The position numbers and the translations under genes were made by a program. Source: Gemmatimonadota bacterium (GTDB lineage Bacteria; Gemmatimonadota; Gemmatimonadetes; Gemmatimonadales; GWC2-71-9). From it: a DNA stretch of 21,095 nucleotides. The notes beneath the pieces were generated by a model that searched no databases, had not been told where the DNA came from, and saw only the letters and a list, made by a program, of their open reading frames with translations. Of this stretch, positions 1 to 8,675 are shown in pieces; positions within the stretch are counted from its first letter, which is position 1, and each line of letters opens with the position of its first letter. The stretch covers positions 1-21,095 of the forward strand of contig JADJPD010000007.1 of NCBI GenBank assembly GCA_016713435.1, given 5' to 3'.

Positions 1-164
1 GCGATGATCTGCACCGCCATCTCGCTCGCCACCTCGCCGGCCGCATGGCCGCCCATCCCGTCCGCGACGATGAAGATGCCGCGGTCCGCGATCATGCGGT
101 AATTGTCCTCGTTGCCGGAACGGACGATACCCGTGTCGGTGCGAGCCGCGCAGGAAAAGCGCAC
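1..164 (-). CDS. PP2C-family serine/threonine protein phosphatase, N-terminal fragment
   Basis: Only the first 54 or so codons lie in the window; the gene runs off the left edge. The reading starts at a GTG at 164 (VRFSCAARTDTGIVRSGNED) and shows the PP2C N-terminal signature: TDxGxxRxxNED, then FIVADGMGGHAAGEVASEMA. The aspartates of NED and DGMGG are metal-binding positions in this family. Such enzymes are Mn/Mg-dependent and remove phosphate from Ser/Thr, usually opposing Hanks-type kinases. The start lies 7 bp after the stop of the FHA-domain gene, so the two are probably co-transcribed and may share phospho-threonine signalling. No kinase is visible; one could lie beyond the edge. The family is clear; the exact start is uncertain because no good Shine-Dalgarno precedes the GTG. 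Confidence 0.88.
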   Translation of the reverse strand, partial: MRFSCAARTDTGIVRSGNEDNYRMIADRGIFIVADGMGGHAAGEVASEMAVQII

Positions 165-171
165 GTGACCG

Positions 172-1754
172 TCAGCGGTTGAACAGCGCGGCCGCGGCCA
201 CGCCGAGGATGATCACCACGATGAGCGGCACCACCCACTTGGGCATGCCACCGGACGAGGGCGAACTCACCACCACCGGCCGCGGCGGCGCCGGCCTGGG
301 CGCGGGCCGGTCCGCCGGCGGGGTGCGCGGCGGCTCGGGCGGCGCGGCAGGCTTGGGCGGCGGCGCCTGGGTGACCGGCACCGGCGCGGGCTCCGGCAGC
401 TTGGGCGGGGCGACGGGCGGCGGGACCGGCGCGGGGGCCGGGGCCGCGGGCACCGGAGCCGGGGCGGCCGGCGCGGGCGCGGCGGCCGCACCAGTCTTGA
501 TGGCACCCATGACCTTGGTGCCCGAGCCGTGCCCGGTGCCGAGGTGATCGTCCGTGGGCTCGAAGAGCACCGACACCTCGCCGAAACGCACCACCGAGCC
601 GGGGGAGAGCATCCTCACCGGTGACCCGCTCGCCATCCACCCAGGTCCCGTTGGTGGAGTCGCTGTCGGTGAGCACCCAGATCCCCTCGCGGCGCTGCAG
701 CTTGGCGTGCGAGCCGCTCACGCTGTCGTCGGGAATCATGAGGTCGTTGTACTCGGCGCGGCCGATGTTCACCACCGGCACCTTCACCGTGAGCCGCTGG
801 CCCTTGAGCGCCCCGGTGCGCACCAGGAAGGTGGCGATGGCCGCCTGCGCCCCGGAGGGACGCGCGGCAGGCGCCGCGGGTGCGGGGGCTGGTGCCGGCG
901 CCGGGACCGGCGCGGGAGCCGCCGGGGGCACCACCACCGGCCGGCCGGCCGGTGGCGTCAGCGGCATGCCCATCGCTGGTGTGCGACAGCCGCTCGGAGG
1001 CGCCCTTCGGGGCCGCAGGTTCGGGCGCGGGGGCCGGAGGCGGCGGCGCGGGGGCGAGCGCCGCAGCCACGGGCGCCGGCGCGGGCGGCGGGGCGGCATC
1101 CACCGCGCGGTCGGCGTAGAAGCGGAACTCGTGGTCGCCGATGCGGATCACGTCGGCGCGCGCCAGCACGCGCTGCGCCTCGACCCGGTCGCCGTTCACC
1201 CAGGTGCCGTTGGTGCTCGAGTCCACCAGCACGTAGCCCTGCGGGGAGGCGAAGATCTCGGCGTGGCGGCGGGAGACGTCCTTGTTGGGCACCACGATGT
1301 CGCAGCCGGCCTCGCGGCCGATCACCAGCGGCGCCGTGCCGATGGTGTACTCGCGCCCATCGGTGAGGCAGACCATGCGGCCGCCGGTGGCGGCCGTCGC
1401 GGCCTTGGGGCCCGCCGGCTTCACGGAGGCGGAAACCATCCGTGCCACGTCGGCGGCGCTCACGAACTGGGTGCTGCCGCTCCGGCGCGGGTCGGTGACC
1501 AGGATTTCGTGCGCGCCCACCTGCAGCTTGTCCCCATGCAGGATGGGGCCCGGCTCGGCGCCCAGCTTCACGCCGTTCAGGAAGACGTCGTTGTCGCCCA
1601 CCTTCCGGACGCTGCAGGAGCCGTCGGTGGCCATCCCCACCACGGCGTGGGCTGCCGCGATGCCGGTCAGTCGCAGACCGCACGACGGATCGGCACCGAT
1701 CATCAGTTCGCCATGGGGAATGGGCGTCCGCCCGCCGACGTCGAGCTCCATCAT
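172..1754 (-). CDS. Triple FHA-domain, C-terminally membrane-anchored protein (two frameshifts)
   Basis: Three successive reading frames join into one protein of about 527 residues. FHA1 (about residues 10-85) is degenerate: the usual GR reads GA and the SxxH serine is alanine. FHA2 (about 130-215) is canonical, with VIGRE, SRRH and SSTNGTWVNG. An Ala/Pro-rich linker follows, then canonical FHA3 with NIGRAEYND, SGSH and STNGTWVDG, a second long Ala/Pro linker, and a final hydrophobic helix (WVVPLIVVIILGVAAAALF) ending NR. FHA domains bind phospho-threonine peptides. The terminal helix implies a tail-anchored protein with all FHA domains in the cytoplasm. The frame changes near 960-1010 and near 610-640, each by one base, with domain continuity on both sides, so indel errors are likely. 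The start ATG at 1754 follows an AGAGAG element and lies downstream of a promoter candidate. The PP2C gene follows 7 bp later. Confidence 0.85.
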
Positions 1755-1787
1755 CGCACGTGCTCTCTGGGGTAACCGGTGAATAAC

Positions 1788-1816
1788 AACGTACCCGACA
1801 GGCCCTAACCACGCAA
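1788..1816 (-). promoter_or_regulatory. Candidate sigma70-type promoter for the FHA/PP2C genes
   Basis: On the minus strand TTGCGT (1811-1816) and TACGTT (1788-1793) are separated by exactly 17 bp, about 33 bp before the FHA ATG. It lies in the 73-bp gap after the ABC-transporter stop, so the FHA/PP2C pair may be transcribed separately from the two genes upstream. Inferred from motif spacing only. Confidence 0.45.
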
Positions 1817-1827
1817 GCGATACGGGC

Positions 1828-3653
1828 TTACGCGCGCTCCCCCTGCCGGGCTTCCTGCCCGCTCAGCTGCAGCCGGTAGAGCCGTTCGTACAGCCCGCCG
1901 GCCGCCAGCAGTGCACGGTGCGTGCCCCGCTCCCGGATCTCGCCGTGGTGCATCACCAGGATCTCATCGGCATGCAGGATGGTGCTCAGCCGGTGGGCCA
2001 CCACGAGGCTCGTCCGGCCCTGCATCAGTTCCGCCACCGCCTCCTGGACCTGCGCCTCGGCTTCGGCGTCCACGGAGCTGGTGGCCTCGTCCAGCACCAG
2101 GATCCGGGGGTCCCGGGCCAGGGCCCGGGCAAAGGACAGCAGCTGCCGCTCCCCCACGCTCAGGGACCGGCCCCGCTCACCGAGGACGTGCCCGTACCCC
2201 GCCGGGAGGCGCTGGATGAAGCGGTCGGCGCCCACCCGCCGCGCGGCGGCCATGGCCGCCTCGGGGGTGATGGCGGCGTCCAGCACCAGGTTCCGCAGGA
2301 TGTCGCCGGTGAAGAGGAAAAGGTCCTGCTGGACGTACCCCACGAGCCCCCGGAGCGTCGCCGGGTCCAGCTCGCGGATGTCCACCCCGTCCACCGTGAT
2401 GCGCCCGCGCTCCACGTCGTAGAACCGCAGCAGCAGGTTGATGATCGTGGACTTCCCGGCCCCAGTGTGCCCCACCAGCGCGAGGGTCTGGCCCGGACGC
2501 GCCGTGAAGCTGATGTCGCGGAGCACCCAGGCCGGCTCCGTGCCCTGGGCCGGGTCCATCGGCACAGACGCATACCGGAACCAGACATTCTCAAACCGCA
2601 CCTCGCCCCGCACCGGGGCCGGGAGGAGGCGGGGCTGGGCGGGAACCGCCACGGTGGGCCGGGTGTCGAGCAGGGTGAAGATCCGCTCCGACGAGGCCAT
2701 GGCGCTCTGGAGCAGGTTGTACTTCTCCGACAGGTCCTGGAGCGGCTGGAAGAACCGCCGGGTGTACTGGATGAACGCCGCCAGCACGCCGACGGTGATC
2801 GTGCTGCCCTCGGTCCGGAGCCCGCCGTACCAGAGCAGCGACGCCAGCGCCGCGATGGTGAGGAATTCCACCACCGGGAAGAAGATGGCGTAGATGGTGA
2901 TGGACCGGAGGTGCGCGTCGAGGTGCGCCTGGTTCACGCCCCCGAACGCGTCGGCCGCGGCCTGCTCCCGCCCGAAGAGCTGCACCACCCGCACCCCGGA
3001 GAGGTGCTCCTGCAGGAAGGCGTTGAGGCGCGCCACCCGGGCGCGGATCTCGCGGAACGAGTCGCGCACCGCCCGCCGGAAGGTGGCCGCCGCCAGGATC
3101 ATGAGCGGCACTACCGCCAGCGCCACCAGCGTGAGCCGCCAGTCCATGTAGAACATCATCCCGACGATGGCGATGATGCGGAAGATGTCGCCGAAGACGG
3201 TCACGACGCCCGAGGCGAAGAGCTCGTTGAGCGTCTCGACGTCGCTCGTGACCCGCGTCATGAGGCGGCCCACGGGTTCCGGTCGAAGAACGCCACCGAC
3301 AGCCCCTGCAGGTGGGCGAAGAGCGCCGCCCGGAGGTCCCCCATCACCCGCTGGCCCATGAGCGAGGTGAGGTAGGCCTGGCTGTAGTCGAAGACGAACT
3401 CGAGCACCAGCGCCCCGAGCGCCACGAGCGCCAGCACCAGCAGCTGGTGCGCGTCCCGCGCCGGCACCGCCACGTCGAGCGCGCGCTTGGTGAGCCAGGG
3501 GATCACCAGCTCGAGCCCCGCCGTGGCGAGGATGAGCACCAGCGCGGTCACCGCCGTCCACCGGTAGGGACGGAGGTAGCCGAGCAGGCGGCGCATCAGC
3601 GTCGCGTCGTAGCCCTGCTCGTCGGGTTCGGCGTGGGGATCGGAACCGGCCAT
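1828..3653 (-). CDS. ABC exporter, fused permease-ATPase (MsbA/ABCB type; one frameshift)
   Basis: About 608 residues: a six-helix ABC transmembrane domain (residues 25-310) followed by an ATPase domain. Visible motifs are Walker A GHTGAGKST, Q-loop YVQQDLF, a signature variant LSVGERQ in place of LSGGQ, Walker B ILVLDEATSSVD, and the H-loop histidine in VVAHRLST. The family exports lipids, drugs or peptides as dimers. LSVGERQ occurs in many exporters of heterodimeric type, but no partner gene is adjacent, so a homodimer or a distant partner is possible. The frame breaks near 3273: FFDRNP is followed by a stop, whereas restoring one G gives the conserved run FFDRNPVGRLMTRVTSD. That is a single-base deletion next to a short homopolymer. 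It starts 16 bp after the LPG-synthase-like membrane protein, suggesting co-transcription. The substrate cannot be told from sequence. Confidence 0.9.
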
Positions 3654-3669
3654 GGGGGGCCGCGGCGGC

Positions 3670-4788
3670 TCAGGGCGCCGCGGGGGCGCCCTGGCCCATC
3701 GGGTCGTCGTCGTCGAGGGCGCTGTCGTCGCCCGGCGTGCGCGAGGCCGAGACCCGGGTGGCCCCCCAGCGCGAGAAGACGACGAACCCGAAGGCGAGAG
3801 TGAAGTACGAGAGGATGGCGCGCCAGATCAGCGTGTACAGCGGCCCCAGCTCCTTGGGGAGGTACACCGACGACATCACCGTGGTGGACAGGATCTCGGC
3901 GAACCCCGACGCGCCGGGCGTGGGCGCAAAGTAGAGCAGGAAGGTGATCAGCGTCTGCACCAGCAGCACGTCCACGAAGTGCGCCTCGATCCCCACCGCC
4001 CGGAGCGCCACGTAGCCCGCCAGCAGCTTGTTGGCGTGGGACGGGCCGGAGATGATCGTGGCCCAGAAGAGCGCCAGCCATCCCTTGGGGCTGTTGAACG
4101 CCACCACGTTGTGGTGCGCCTCGTCGATGCCGGCGCGGAGCTTCTCGATCCGCTCGCCCAGCTTCGGGCGCTTGCGCGCCAGCTTCCCCGCCACCCGGTG
4201 CAGCCAGTCCCGCACCAGCCCGGGGAAGACGATGACCACGATCAGCACCACACCGATGCCCACGAACAGCCCGAGGCTGCCCAGGAACAGGTCGTAGAGC
4301 GTGAGCCCGAGCACATTGCCGTGGTTGCCGAGCGAGCGCCCCGCGCCGAGCAGGATGACCAGCGGCCCCGCGATGGCGAAGAACAGCACGGTGGCGATGA
4401 ACGACATGAGCGTCGCCGTCACCGCGAGGGGCAGCGGCACGCCCGCGCGCCGCATGGCGTAGATGGTCATCGGGCCGGCGCCCGAGTTCATCGGCGTGAG
4501 GTACGCGGCCCACGCCCCCATCCCCCCCGAGAGGATCATCCCGCCCAGGTCGGGCTTGGGATGGAAGGGCCGCACCAGCACCCAGTTCCTGAGCCCGCCG
4601 CCGAACCAGTCCATCGACGCCAGCCCCACGCCCACCAGCACCCAGCCCCAGTGGATGTGCTGCGCCGCATCCAGGAAGGCCTGGAGGTTGTTGCCGTACA
4701 GGAGCACGCCGGCGTACCCGAGCGCCGAGATGCCGACGAAGACGAGGAAGCCGCGGAACAGGAAACGCGGGGTGAGGACGGAAGCCAT
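3670..4788 (-). CDS. Lysylphosphatidylglycerol synthase TM-region / UPF0104-type flippase-like membrane protein
   Basis: A 372-residue integral membrane protein with about eight hydrophobic segments, an N-terminal helix (residues 11-32), and a conserved-looking GLRNWVLVRPF...GGMGAWAAYLTPMNSGAGP region followed by IYAMRRAGVPL. This is the pattern of the LPG_synthase_TM family, the flippase half of MprF without the synthase. Related proteins act in membrane-lipid or glycan-lipid translocation. The C-terminal tail is acidic (DDSALDDDD) and presumably cytoplasmic. The ABC exporter gene starts 16 bp downstream, so the pair may share a lipid-related task; that is an inference. Divergent from uvrA with a 71-bp gap. 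A TAGATT element lies 9 nt before its ATG. Family call fairly sure, substrate unknown. Confidence 0.8.
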   Translation of the reverse strand: MASVLTPRFLFRGFLVFVGISALGYAGVLLYGNNLQAFLDAAQHIHWGWVLVGVGLASMDWFGGGLRNWVLVRPFHPKPDLGGMILSGGMGAWAAYLTPMNSGAGPMTIYAMRRAGVPLPLAVTATLMSFIATVLFFAIAGPLVILLGAGRSLGNHGNVLGLTLYDLFLGSLGLFVGIGVVLIVVIVFPGLVRDWLHRVAGKLARKRPKLGERIEKLRAGIDEAHHNVVAFNSPKGWLALFWATIISGPSHANKLLAGYVALRAVGIEAHFVDVLLVQTLITFLLYFAPTPGASGFAEILSTTVMSSVYLPKELGPLYTLIWRAILSYFTLAFGFVVFSRWGATRVSASRTPGDDSALDDDDPMGQGAPAAP

Positions 4789-4797
4789 GACGCCGGG

Positions 4798-4803
4798 AAT
4801 CTA
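4798..4803 (-). promoter_or_regulatory. Possible -10 element for the LPG-synthase-like gene
   Basis: TAGATT on the minus strand ends 9 nt before the ATG at 4788, a spacing that would give a very short or absent 5' leader. No -35 box is evident. Weak support on its own; it fits the pattern seen at uvrA, fpg and holB. Confidence 0.3.
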
Positions 4804-4846
4804 GACAGGTGGGCCGGGGGCCGGGTGGGCAGGTCCCGGGCCCCCT

Positions 4847-4852
4847 TATCTT
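4847..4852 (+). promoter_or_regulatory. Leaderless-type -10 element of uvrA
   Basis: TATCTT is followed by CCCCGCC (7 nt) and then the ATG. A start of transcription 7 nt after a -10 box would fall on the start codon. There is no Shine-Dalgarno sequence and no clear -35 box. The same arrangement occurs before fpg and holB. Confidence 0.5.
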
Positions 4853-4859
4853 CCCCGCC

Positions 4860-7664
4860 ATGTCTCATGGAGTCCTGCGGATCGTCAACGCCCGGCAGCA
4901 CAACCTGCGCGGCATCACGGTGGACCTGCCCCGCCGGGCGCTGATCGTCATCACCGGGCCCTCGGGCTCCGGCAAGAGCTCGCTGGCCTTCGACACCCTC
5001 TACGCCGAGGGGCAGCGGCGCTACATCGAGTCGCTCTCCACCTACGCCAAGCAGTTCCTGGAGCGGATGCCGAAGCCGCTGGTGGACCGGCTGGAGGGGA
5101 TTGCGCCTGCCGTCGCCATCGAGCAGCGGAACCCGACGGTCTCGAGCCGCTCCACCGTCGGCACCGCCACCGAGATCTACGACTACCTGCGGCTCCTCTG
5201 GGCCCGCGTCGGCCGGCAGTTCTGCCGCGCCTGCGGCGCCCCCGTGCGCCGCGACACGCCGCAGTCCGCGGCCGACGCCATCCTCGCCGGCGGCTCGGCC
5301 CGGGTGCAGGTGGCCTTCCCGCTGCCGGCCACCGCGCGCCAGAGCCACGCCGCCATCGTGGAGAACCTCGCCGCCCTGGGCTTCGTCCGCGTGGTGGCGG
5401 ATGGCGCGCCGTTTCACCTCGAGGACCTGCCCGCCGGCCTCGACCTCGCCGCGACGGCGGAGCTGCTCGTCATCGTGGATCGGCTGTCGCTGGCGGCCGC
5501 CGGCGGGGAGCCGCCGGCCCGGCGCGTCTCGGAGGCCCTCGCCACCGCCTTCGCCGAGGGCGAGGGCATCGCCATCGCGCTGCTCGACGACCGCCGGCTG
5601 CGCTTCACCGAGCGCCCCGCCTGCAGCGTGTGCGACACGCCGGGCGCCACCATCACCCCCGCGCTCTTCTCCTTCAACAACCCGCGGGGGGCCTGCCAGG
5701 CCTGCAACGGCTTCGGCGCGGTGCTCGAGTACGACGAGTCGCTCATCGTCCCCAATCCCGCGCGCTCCCTGGCCGAGGGGGCCATCGACCCCTGGACCAA
5801 GCCCCGCTACGAGACCCGCCGCCGCATGCTCCTCACCGCGGCCCGGGCCCTCGGCGCCAGCCCGGACGCCCCCTGTAGCAAGCTCACCGCCGAGCAGCGC
5901 CGGGAATTGCTGTACGGCAAGGTGGGCCGCTACCAGGGGATCTTCCCCTTCCTCAAGAGCCTCGAGGCGAAGCGCTACAAGCAGTACATCCGCGTCTTCC
6001 TGCGGCAGTACCAGCTGGCCAAGACCTGCCCGGCGTGCGGCGGCGCGCGGCTCAATCCCGACGCCCTCGCGGTGCGGGTGGGGGACACCACCATCGCCGC
6101 CGTCGCGACGCTCCCGGTGGAGGAGCTGGCGCGGTGGCTGGGCCGGCTGGAGCTGACGGAGTTCGAGCGGGAGGTGGCGGCGCTCGTCCTGGCGCAGGTG
6201 CACCAGCGCACCAGCTACCTCGAGGACGTGGGGCTCGGCTACCTCAGCCTCGACCGCCTCACCCGCACCCTCTCGGGCGGCGAGGCCCAGCGCATCGCGC
6301 TCGCCAACGCGCTCGGCTCGCGGCTGGTGGACGCGCTCTACGTGCTCGACGAGCCGTCCATCGGCCTCCACCCGCGCGACGTGGACCGCCTGCTCCGCCT
6401 GCTCGAGCGCCTGCGCGACCAGGGCAACACCGTCGTGGTGGTGGAGCACGACCCCGCCGCCATGCGCCGCGCCGACTTCATGCTCGAGCTCGGCCCCGGC
6501 GCCGGCGAGCACGGCGGCCGGGTGGTCTTTGCCGGCAAGCTCGAGGCGGCCACCGACTCGCTCACCGGCCAGTACCTGTCGGGGAAGAAGCGCATCGGCG
6601 TGCCGAGCGCGCGGCGGCCGGCCAGTGCCTGGCTCAAGCTGCGCGGGGCGTCGCTCCACAACCTGCAGGGCGTGGACGTGGACATCCCCATCGGCGCGCT
6701 CACCGCCGTCACGGGCGTCTCGGGCAGCGGCAAGAGCACCCTGGTGCACGACGTGCTCTACCGGAACCTCGAGGCCCGCCTCCAGGGCGGCCACTCCGCC
6801 AAGGAGCACCTCGGCGAGGTGGTCGGCAAGGTCCGCGAGCTCCGCGGGGTGGAGCAGCTCGACGACGTGCTGCTCATCGACCAGTCGCCGATCGGCCGCA
6901 CCCCGCGCTCCAACCCCATCACCTACGTGAAGGGCTTCGACGACATCCGCGAGCTCTACGCCGCCCAGCCCGAGGCACGGCGCCGGAAGCTCACCGCCGC
7001 GTCGTTCTCCTTCAACATGGCCGGCGGCCGCTGCGAGACCTGCGAGGGCGCCGGCGCGGTGCTGGTGGAGATGGTCTTCCTGGCCGACGTGTACGTGCCC
7101 TGCGAGACCTGCGGCGGCAGGCGCTACCGGCGCGACGTGCTGGACGTGAAGATCCAGGGCTTCTCCATCGCCGACGTGCTGGAGCTGACGGTGGAACAAG
7201 CCATGCACCGCTTCCGCCACCAGCCCCGGCTCGGCCAGGCCCTCTGGCACCTGCAGCAGGTGGGCCTGGGCTACCTCCGCCTCGGGCAGCCCGCCACCAC
7301 GCTGTCAGGCGGCGAGGCGCAGCGGCTCAAGATCGCCCGCGAGCTGGCCGCCGCCGGCAAGCGCGGCGGCCGCAAGTGCTACATCCTCGACGAGCCCACC
7401 ACCGGCCTCCACCTCGAGGACGTCCGCGTGCTCATCCACGTGCTGGAGCGGCTGGTCGAGGCGGGCAACACCGTCATCGTCATCGAGCACCACCTGGACG
7501 TGATCAAGCGCGCCGACTGGGTCATCGACCTGGGGCCCGAGGCCGGCGCGGGGGGCGGCCGCCTCGTGGCCCAGGGCACCCCCGAGCTGGTCGCGGCCAC
7601 GCCGGGCTCCCACACCGGCCGCTTCCTCCGCGAGGTGCTCGCCGAGGCGCCCGCCGCCGGATGA
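4860..7664 (+). CDS. uvrA: Excinuclease ABC subunit A (nucleotide excision repair)
   Basis: 934 residues, the usual UvrA length. Two ABC ATPase halves are present. Half 1 has Walker A GPSGSGKSS (about 33-41) and signature LSGGEAQRI with LYVLDEPSIGLH. Half 2 has Walker A GVSGSGKST (about 619) and signature LSGGEAQRL with YILDEPTTGLH. Zinc modules are CSVC...CQAC before the first signature and CETC...CETC (about C725, C728, C748, C751). UvrA recognises damage in double-stranded DNA as a dimer and loads UvrB. The region between the first Walker A and the zinc module should hold the UvrB-binding domain. The stretch KSLEAKRYKQYIRVFLRQYQ before CPACGGARL differs from the E. coli type, so this is a divergent UvrA subfamily. 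The open frame extends 51 bp upstream, but MSHGVLRIVNAR is the family-like start. The stop overlaps the next start (ATGA). Confidence 0.95.
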   Translation: MSHGVLRIVNARQHNLRGITVDLPRRALIVITGPSGSGKSSLAFDTLYAEGQRRYIESLSTYAKQFLERMPKPLVDRLEGIAPAVAIEQRNPTVSSRSTVGTATEIYDYLRLLWARVGRQFCRACGAPVRRDTPQSAADAILAGGSARVQVAFPLPATARQSHAAIVENLAALGFVRVVADGAPFHLEDLPAGLDLAATAELLVIVDRLSLAAAGGEPPARRVSEALATAFAEGEGIAIALLDDRRLRFTERPACSVCDTPGATITPALFSFNNPRGACQACNGFGAVLEYDESLIVPNPARSLAEGAIDPWTKPRYETRRRMLLTAARALGASPDAPCSKLTAEQRRELLYGKVGRYQGIFPFLKSLEAKRYKQYIRVFLRQYQLAKTCPACGGARLNPDALAVRVGDTTIAAVATLPVEELARWLGRLELTEFEREVAALVLAQVHQRTSYLEDVGLGYLSLDRLTRTLSGGEAQRIALANALGSRLVDALYVLDEPSIGLHPRDVDRLLRLLERLRDQGNTVVVVEHDPAAMRRADFMLELGPGAGEHGGRVVFAGKLEAATDSLTGQYLSGKKRIGVPSARRPASAWLKLRGASLHNLQGVDVDIPIGALTAVTGVSGSGKSTLVHDVLYRNLEARLQGGHSAKEHLGEVVGKVRELRGVEQLDDVLLIDQSPIGRTPRSNPITYVKGFDDIRELYAAQPEARRRKLTAASFSFNMAGGRCETCEGAGAVLVEMVFLADVYVPCETCGGRRYRRDVLDVKIQGFSIADVLELTVEQAMHRFRHQPRLGQALWHLQQVGLGYLRLGQPATTLSGGEAQRLKIARELAAAGKRGGRKCYILDEPTTGLHLEDVRVLIHVLERLVEAGNTVIVIEHHLDVIKRADWVIDLGPEAGAGGGRLVAQGTPELVAATPGSHTGRFLREVLAEAPAAG

Positions 7665-8596
7665 CCCGGCGCCAGGCCGTCTACGCCCTCTGGGCGGGCT
7701 GCCTCATCTGGGGCGCCGCCTTTCCGCTGGCCAAGCTCGCCCTCGCGGACGCCACGCCGATGGCGTTCAACGTGGCGCGCTTCCTGGTGGCGGCGCCGTT
7801 CCTCATTCCCACCGCGCGACAGGTCACCCGGGACGAGTGGCGCTGGGGCGGGTTCCTCGGGCTCCTCCTTGCCCTCGGCTTTGCGCTGCAGACGGTGGGG
7901 CTGGCGCAGACCACCGCCAGCCGCTCCGGCTTCCTCACGGCGCTGTACGCGCCGAGCACGCCGGTGATCGTCTTCCTGGTGTACCGGACGCTGCCCGGGG
8001 CACCCCAGGCCGGCGGACTCCTGCTCGCGCTGGCCGGCACCTGGCTCCTCACCGGGGCCGCGGCCGCCGGCCAGCAGGGCCTGAACGCGGGGGACCTGCT
8101 GACCGTGGTCTCGGCGGTGGTCTTCGCCGCGCACCTCGTGGCCACCAGCGCCGCGGGCCGCGCCGGCCGCCGGCCCCATGCGCTGGCGGCCGCCCAGATC
8201 CTGGTGGCGGGCCTCCTCTCCGCCCTGGCCCTGCCGCTGGTCGAGACCCCGGCCTACGCCTTCACGCCGCTCGTCCTCGCCGTGACCCTCTATGAGGCGA
8301 TCTTCGCCAGCCTCATCGCCATCAAGCTCCAGCTCAGCGCCCAGCAGGTCCTCACCCCCACCCACAGCGCCCTCATCTTCACGGCCGAACCCGTGGTGGC
8401 GGCGGTGATGAGCTTCCTCCTCATCGGCGAGCGCCTCGGGCCCCTCCAGTGGCTCGGCGGCCTCGGCATCCTGGCGGGCAGCCTCCTGCCCGAGCTCCGG
8501 CGCGGCCGCGCGCGCGCGTGGCCACCTGAGCGGCCGCGTCACCCGTCCTTTACGAAGCGTGACGGCTCCGTCGTGCCAGCGGTCGCGGGGACGTGA
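7661..8596 (+). CDS. EamA/DMT-superfamily transporter
   Basis: 311 residues with about ten hydrophobic helices arranged as two EamA repeats. The first begins AGCLIWGAAFPLAKLAL and runs through LQTVGLAQTTASRSGFLTAL; the second ends with the typical FTAEPVVAAVMSFLLIGERL and a GGLGILAGSLL helix. These proteins are inner-membrane carriers for amino acids, metabolites or drugs; substrate cannot be predicted here. The ATG shares four bases with the uvrA stop, so translation is probably coupled although the functions seem unrelated. After the last helix there is a 30-residue arginine- and proline-rich tail that looks poorly conserved; the true end could be shorter if an indel hides there. Confidence 0.88.
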   Translation: MTRRQAVYALWAGCLIWGAAFPLAKLALADATPMAFNVARFLVAAPFLIPTARQVTRDEWRWGGFLGLLLALGFALQTVGLAQTTASRSGFLTALYAPSTPVIVFLVYRTLPGAPQAGGLLLALAGTWLLTGAAAAGQQGLNAGDLLTVVSAVVFAAHLVATSAAGRAGRRPHALAAAQILVAGLLSALALPLVETPAYAFTPLVLAVTLYEAIFASLIAIKLQLSAQQVLTPTHSALIFTAEPVVAAVMSFLLIGERLGPLQWLGGLGILAGSLLPELRRGRARAWPPERPRHPSFTKRDGSVVPAVAGT

Positions 8597-8614
8597 CGCG
8601 GCCCGGTGACGTTC

Positions 8615-8639
8615 GGGGCGGCTCCAGAGGGGCCGCCCC
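8615..8639 (+). terminator. Stem-loop terminator after the uvrA-EamA unit
   Basis: GGGGCGGCTCC (8615-8625), loop AGA, GGGGCCGCCCC (8629-8639): an 11-bp stem with one T-G pair, starting 18 bp after the EamA stop. No T-run follows, as is common in very GC-rich genomes. The same GGGGCGGC stem recurs after the next gene. Confidence 0.6.
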
Positions 8640-8665
8640 GCTCGCATCCCGTCACCCGCTCGCGC

Positions 8666-8670
8666 AGGAG
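8666..8670 (+). promoter_or_regulatory. Ribosome binding site of the DUF839 lipoprotein
   Basis: AGGAG lies 5 nt before the ATG at 8676. It fixes the start and contrasts with the SD-less starts of uvrA, fpg and holB. Confidence 0.7.
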
Positions 8671-8675
8671 TTCGC

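Noticed and set aside
240..1090. Ala/Pro-coding repeats in the FHA gene as a tandem-repeat or CRISPR-like array
   Set aside because: They are imperfect, codon-level low complexity of flexible linkers, without fixed unit length or spacers.
1918..3375. A 485-codon plus-strand open frame over the ABC exporter
   Set aside because: A shadow of the exporter on the other strand; no family resemblance and a composition typical of GC-rich antisense frames.
4536..7250. A 904-codon open frame on the minus strand across uvrA
   Set aside because: It is antisense to a fully conserved uvrA and has the His/Glu/Arg-rich composition produced by the third-position GC bias of the real gene.
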